The position numbers were made by a program, and so were the translations under genes. Source: Seriola aureovittata (taxonomy: Eukaryota > Chordata > Actinopteri > Carangiformes > Carangidae). From it: 64,000 nucleotides of DNA. Below are positions 61,401-64,000 of the stretch, in pieces (the first letter of the stretch is position 1; each line of letters opens with the position of its first letter). The stretch lies in assembly GCF_021018895.1 (NCBI RefSeq), contig NC_079386.1, forward strand, positions 16,905,552 to 16,969,551. Direction: 5' to 3'. The notes under the pieces are model-generated. The model searched no databases. It was not told where the DNA came from and worked only from the letters and a program-made list of their open reading frames with translations.

Positions 61401-61856
61401 ACTGCCACTTTCAACATCAGAGTGTCTATGTCCTGGAGGGGCAGAGGTTGAGGACATAGAATAGGAGTTCATCCCTGTGCCTGAGGAGAGAAACTCATCT
61501 CTTTGAGAGCTGGTAAAATGAGTGCCCTGGCCTATGGGCTGATGCGTCGGTTTGCCAGGAAACCTCCCCTCCTCTCTGGCTCTGCTAATGGGAATGTCTA
61601 TAGACCTCTCTATGTCCCCCTCTTCTATTGAACTAATCTGTTCAGGCCTGTAGCTCACTGAGCGAGCCAGCAGTGAAGGGATCATTCCCCCAGAGTTGGC
61701 AGAAGTTGCAGAAGAAGAGCTGAAGTTAGATCCAGGTCCAGATCCAGGAAATGTCTTCAGAGTGTCCCTCTCTGCCTGCATACTGGATAGTCCATACTGC
61801 CCTTGGGTGGGATTTTGGTTCCCAGAGGCAAAGGGGTTATATAGGGGATGAGACAT
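53645..61856 (-). CDS. znf638: truncated ZNF638-like protein B, about 1361 aa, without RRMs
   Basis: Exons 2-7, 10 and fused 11/12 of copy B splice in phase with the same borders as copy A and stay open from [14 protein letters not shown] (ATG 61856) to TAA at 53647-53645, 4086 nt. The product keeps the MH1 core ([20 protein letters not shown]), the first matrin-type finger ([12 protein letters not shown] plus [15 protein letters not shown]) and an enlarged RS domain, then a Lys/Thr linker. It would lack every RRM, the acidic repeats and the second finger, so it could at most bind through the MH1, finger and RS parts. With the upstream frame to 62112 it gains about 85 residues. The stop sits so far from the last exon that the transcript should be a target of nonsense-mediated decay unless it ends early. 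Confidence 0.5.
55351..55432. repeat. (TC)n(AC)n compound microsatellite at the exon 7 donor of copy B
   Basis: About 22 bp of TC followed by about 60 bp of AC, ending on the exon 7 donor (AAG|GTGTGT on the minus strand). The breakpoint of the RRM1 deletion lies within about 20 bp of its other end. Confidence 0.92.
56222..56821 (+). mobile_element. possible solo LTR in intron 6 of copy B
   Basis: About 0.6 kb within a roughly 1 kb stretch that has no counterpart in copy A intron 6. It begins TGTCACATG and ends GGACACAACA, and reads like an LTR on the plus strand: a promoter-like stretch, then TTAAATAAATTAG (AATAAA near 56724) followed within about 100 bp by the end. I could not confirm target-site duplications, so borders and class are uncertain. 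Confidence 0.35.
57180..57357 (-). repeat. 57-bp tandem triplication in the RS exon of copy B
   Basis: Three adjacent 57-bp units (starts near 57187, 57244 and 57301) encode a 19-residue [23 protein letters not shown] unit. Copy A has no such pure array, so the RS domain grew in copy B without breaking the frame. Confidence 0.85.
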
Positions 61857-62112
61857 GGTGTTTGCAATCTTCAAAAGGTTAAGGAGATTGATGGCTGCAG
61901 CAGTTGGGGAGGGAGGTGTTTGCAAGTTTGCAGCTCGACTGCCAACAGTGAGAGCATTGTTTATCTGCGTCAGTGCTAGCTGGGCTTTCAATTGAGCCAG
62001 CCACAAGGATGCAGCCTGCTGTCCAATCAGGAGGGAACTCCCTGTGAGTAGGGGCCTCGTTAGGGGCCCGGGTACAGGAGAAGGGACGCCATGCTCCAAT
62101 AGCAAGGCAAAG
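61857..62112 (-). CDS. possible N-terminal extension of copy B (RBM20-like segment)
   Basis: The frame of exon 2 stays open upstream of the MSHP start to the acceptor at 62113-62114. It reads LLLEHGVPSPVPGP, then SLWLAQLKAQLALTQINNAL and TAAAINLLNLLKIANTMSHP. Human RBM20, from the same family, has [20 protein letters not shown] and later VLNQVLSKVAMSQPLFN, a clear parallel. No ATG for this segment is visible in exon 2, and exon 1 has an in-frame stop if joined directly, so the true start is unresolved. Confidence 0.4.
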
Positions 62113-62956
62113 CTGAAAAGTTAGGAAAGACAAAGTGGTTATTTATTGGGTATAGACTTCAGCTTCTTGGTTGGGTAACATCCATCATCTTAAAGGTTTG
62201 TCTGGACTTCTCCACTCTGGTACTTGTTGTCGGAAAAACATTCGGGCCATTTTTTTCACTTCATGGTCTTCACTAGCAAGAAAGAAGAGGGGAGGCAAAA
62301 CAGCACAGATAAAGAGCAAAAACAAGGTCACAGCTGTTCAGCAGAAACATCCAGAACACAGACAAACTAATTCATTTCCTTTCCATGCTCATCTTTGGTG
62401 GAAACATTTGAGACTGGCACCAGCAGACAGACGAAGCACATTACAAAATTTAACATTTCACAATTAAAATTTCCATTTCAGATCATCACATCACATCAAC
62501 TACTGGGGGGGAAAGAAGAAACAAATTCAGCCTGGCCTAGATTAAGTTTTAAGTTAAGTTTTGAGACAACTGAATTCAAACTTCAGGACAGTATTTTGTT
62601 TCAACTGCAATAAAATGATCAACATTTAATGACACTTTGCTTTAAAAAGGAAGAAAAATAAATACATTTTACAGGTGTAGTATAACCCAATTTAATCTGC
62701 GTCACATCAACACTACAACTATAACAATGCAAGCATTTATTCCCGATATATTTCGACCGTTTTCGACTTTTAAAACGAAGAATCATTTCAATATTGATCA
62801 GGTTCAAAGGTTTAAATGTTGGTGTATATCTGAACCGAACCGCGGTGAGTCCAGTTAGCAAACAAGGTCCGGTAACGAACAGAAACGGCGAAAGTTTGAC
62901 AAGCACCGAGGAAAGCGTGTGTGTTTTTATAAGATTATTATTTTTTTGAAACATAC
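62113..62956 (-). other. znf638-B intron 1
   Basis: About 0.85 kb against about 2.0 kb in copy A, so about 1.2 kb is missing here or was gained in A. The block 62160-62285 is the counterpart of 42917-43050. Nothing else is recognised. Confidence 0.5.
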
Positions 62957-63060
62957 CTTGAGTCACCTCAGGTACATCCTCCTGCGCTCGAGATTCTCTT
63001 TGGCAAACACTGATGTCTGAAAACCGTTATGATTTCCGGTTTACTTTCGGACCTTTCAGG
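62957..63060 (-). promoter_or_regulatory. znf638: znf638-B 5' UTR exon 1 and promoter
   Basis: A CTCAAG|GTATGT donor at 62957 ends a first exon matching that of copy A. A CCGGAAATC motif (63033-63042, minus strand) is the counterpart of the ETS-like site of copy A. The exon contains a minute upstream frame (ATG TAC CTG AGG TGA). The conserved promoter suggests copy B may still be transcribed. Confidence 0.45.
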
Positions 63061-63129
63061 AAAAGCACGGACCTTCAGAATAAAAGCACGAACGTTAAAG
63101 GACAGTTAAGGGAACTGTTTGGGAAATTT

Positions 63130-63870
63130 TGGTCTTAAGTCAAAAATAGAAATCCTTCATTTTTACTCTTACTCACTGTAGAGGCAATTTTGCTCTAAGG
63201 TGAGGAAAGCAGACAACAATGAGTCTATCGAGATTCAAAGATTTATTACCGATTTTATTAAGATTTATTAACACTATGTCAAATTAGAATGAACAACCAG
63301 CAATCAACGCAATGATCATAAACAGAGTCTGGACCCCTTCCAATCTCAAACTTAGCTCTTTTATACAGTGACTATCACGTACACATGTTTAAGCAGACAG
63401 TTCAACTTTCATCCAGGGTACAAAGTATGTTTATCTTGCTTAATCATTAAGTGTACATTTATTTGCAGAGATCAGTTCATACGGTTTGTTCAACCAGCAT
63501 ACATTAAAAGAGAACATCCAGTCTGATTAAAAGAAAACGTTACATGAAATGGGGGAAAACAGTTTTTCCCATTACACTCACAAACCTAAGAATAAAAAAT
63601 ATTTATCTAATTTCTTGTAACCTGCTTGCTATTTAAATTTAGCTCCATATGTCACATTCCTGTGTTTTGTCCTACCTGAAATTTTCCTTTCCTTATTATC
63701 CTCTAACCTTTATCCTCATCACTGTATATTCTTGCCACACAGTGGCGCTCTTCACACAGAAATTCAGTTAGTTTTACTTTGGCTCAAACATTAAAAAAAA
63801 AAACCCTATAGATGCTGATCAGTCTGTTTCTGTGACCATTTATCATCAGATTCCTGGAAACTTAAACTTA
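63130..63870 (-). mobile_element. possible LTR-like insertion upstream of copy B
   Basis: The flank of copy A (45121 onward) resumes similarity with copy B only at about 63871, leaving about 740 bp with no counterpart. On the minus strand it shows closely spaced AATAAA signals near 63240-63270 followed by CTTTGAATCTC and TGTCTGCTTTCCTC, an arrangement seen at LTR R-U5 borders. No ends or repeats confirm it. Confidence 0.3.
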
Positions 63871-64000
63871 AAAAATATTTAAGTTACTCTACTATGAACA
63901 CCTACCATACACAACTAAAGCATAAAAAAACTGAAAATATATTTTATTATATGTTATTTTCTTCAATATAAATAGTAACTATAAACTATATTGATATAAA
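63871..64000. other. end of the duplicated unit, nothing recognised
   Basis: AT-rich sequence resembling 45283-45360 (shared ACACCTAC, CATACACAA and TAAAGCAT words), marking the outer edge of the duplication. Confidence 0.45.

Larger units (their letters stand above)
46602..61856 (-). pseudogene. znf638: znf638 copy B: tandem duplicate with internal deletions, stop and frameshift
   Basis: Direct duplicate of copy A, same strand, about 27 kb away. Retained parts: exon 2 (59904-61856), 3 (58296-58357), 4 (57930-57968), 5 (57622-57804), 6 (57092-57516), 7 (55433-55716), 10 (55233-55270), fused 11/12 (53635-54746), 13 (53540-53574), part of 29 (50469 to about 53318), 30 (50257-50326), 33 (49479-49595), 34 (49268-49389) and 35 (46602-46676). 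Missing: exons 8-9, 14-28, the start of 29, and 31-32, so all RRM-like modules are gone. A TAA interrupts the end of fused exon 11/12, a one-base deletion shifts exon 29, and exon 33 has a GC donor. The whole gene cannot make a ZNF638-like protein, but the first half is open (next entry), so it may be a truncated functional paralog rather than a dead gene. Confidence 0.7.

Overview
The window is vertebrate nuclear DNA, almost certainly from a ray-finned (teleost) fish. Evidence: many short exons with GT-AG introns, dense (CA)n and (GA)n microsatellites, a mucin-like gene of a family I know only from fish, and dysferlin and ZNF638 exons that match their human relatives. All recognised genes lie on the minus strand, so transcription runs from high to low coordinates. 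I built the exon models by hand from splice sites and reading phase. The phases close exactly across 34 coding exons of znf638 copy A and 11 exons of the mucin-like gene.

Layout from low to high coordinates. (1) 1-8621: the 5' end of dysferlin (dysf), with coding exon 1 at 8534-8621 and exon 2 at 424-479 separated by an 8 kb intron; the rest of the gene lies off the left edge. (2) 11481-16949: a complete secreted, threonine-rich mucin-like gene (about 1052 aa). Its central exon is an 18-bp minisatellite of about 105 units. (3) about 18640-45060: znf638 copy A, a very large open gene (about 3728 aa from the start at 42579). It encodes two matrin-type zinc fingers, an RS domain, about five RRM-like modules, acidic VTVDEV repeats and a fish-type run of Y-x-I-L-D-S-x-x-D repeats. 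(4) about 45680-63060: znf638 copy B, a direct tandem duplicate that has been heavily cut down.

The order znf638 then dysf, in the same orientation, matches human chromosome 2p13, which supports orthology. The mucin-like gene sits between them.

The most interesting feature is the unequal decay of the znf638 tandem pair. Copy B has lost the first RRM (in frame), the block with all other RRM-like modules (about 5.8 kb), one intron (by an in-frame exon fusion), two C-terminal exons and part of the acidic repeat exon. It also has a premature stop and a one-base frameshift. Yet its repeat exon downstream of the stop remains nearly identical to copy A, which suggests recent duplication or gene conversion. 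Copy A, for its part, carries a one-base frameshift in an N-terminal segment that is open in copy B and resembles RBM20. Copy B also carries insertions: an LTR-like block, a block with an unrecognised 198-codon ORF, and an AT-rich block upstream of its promoter.
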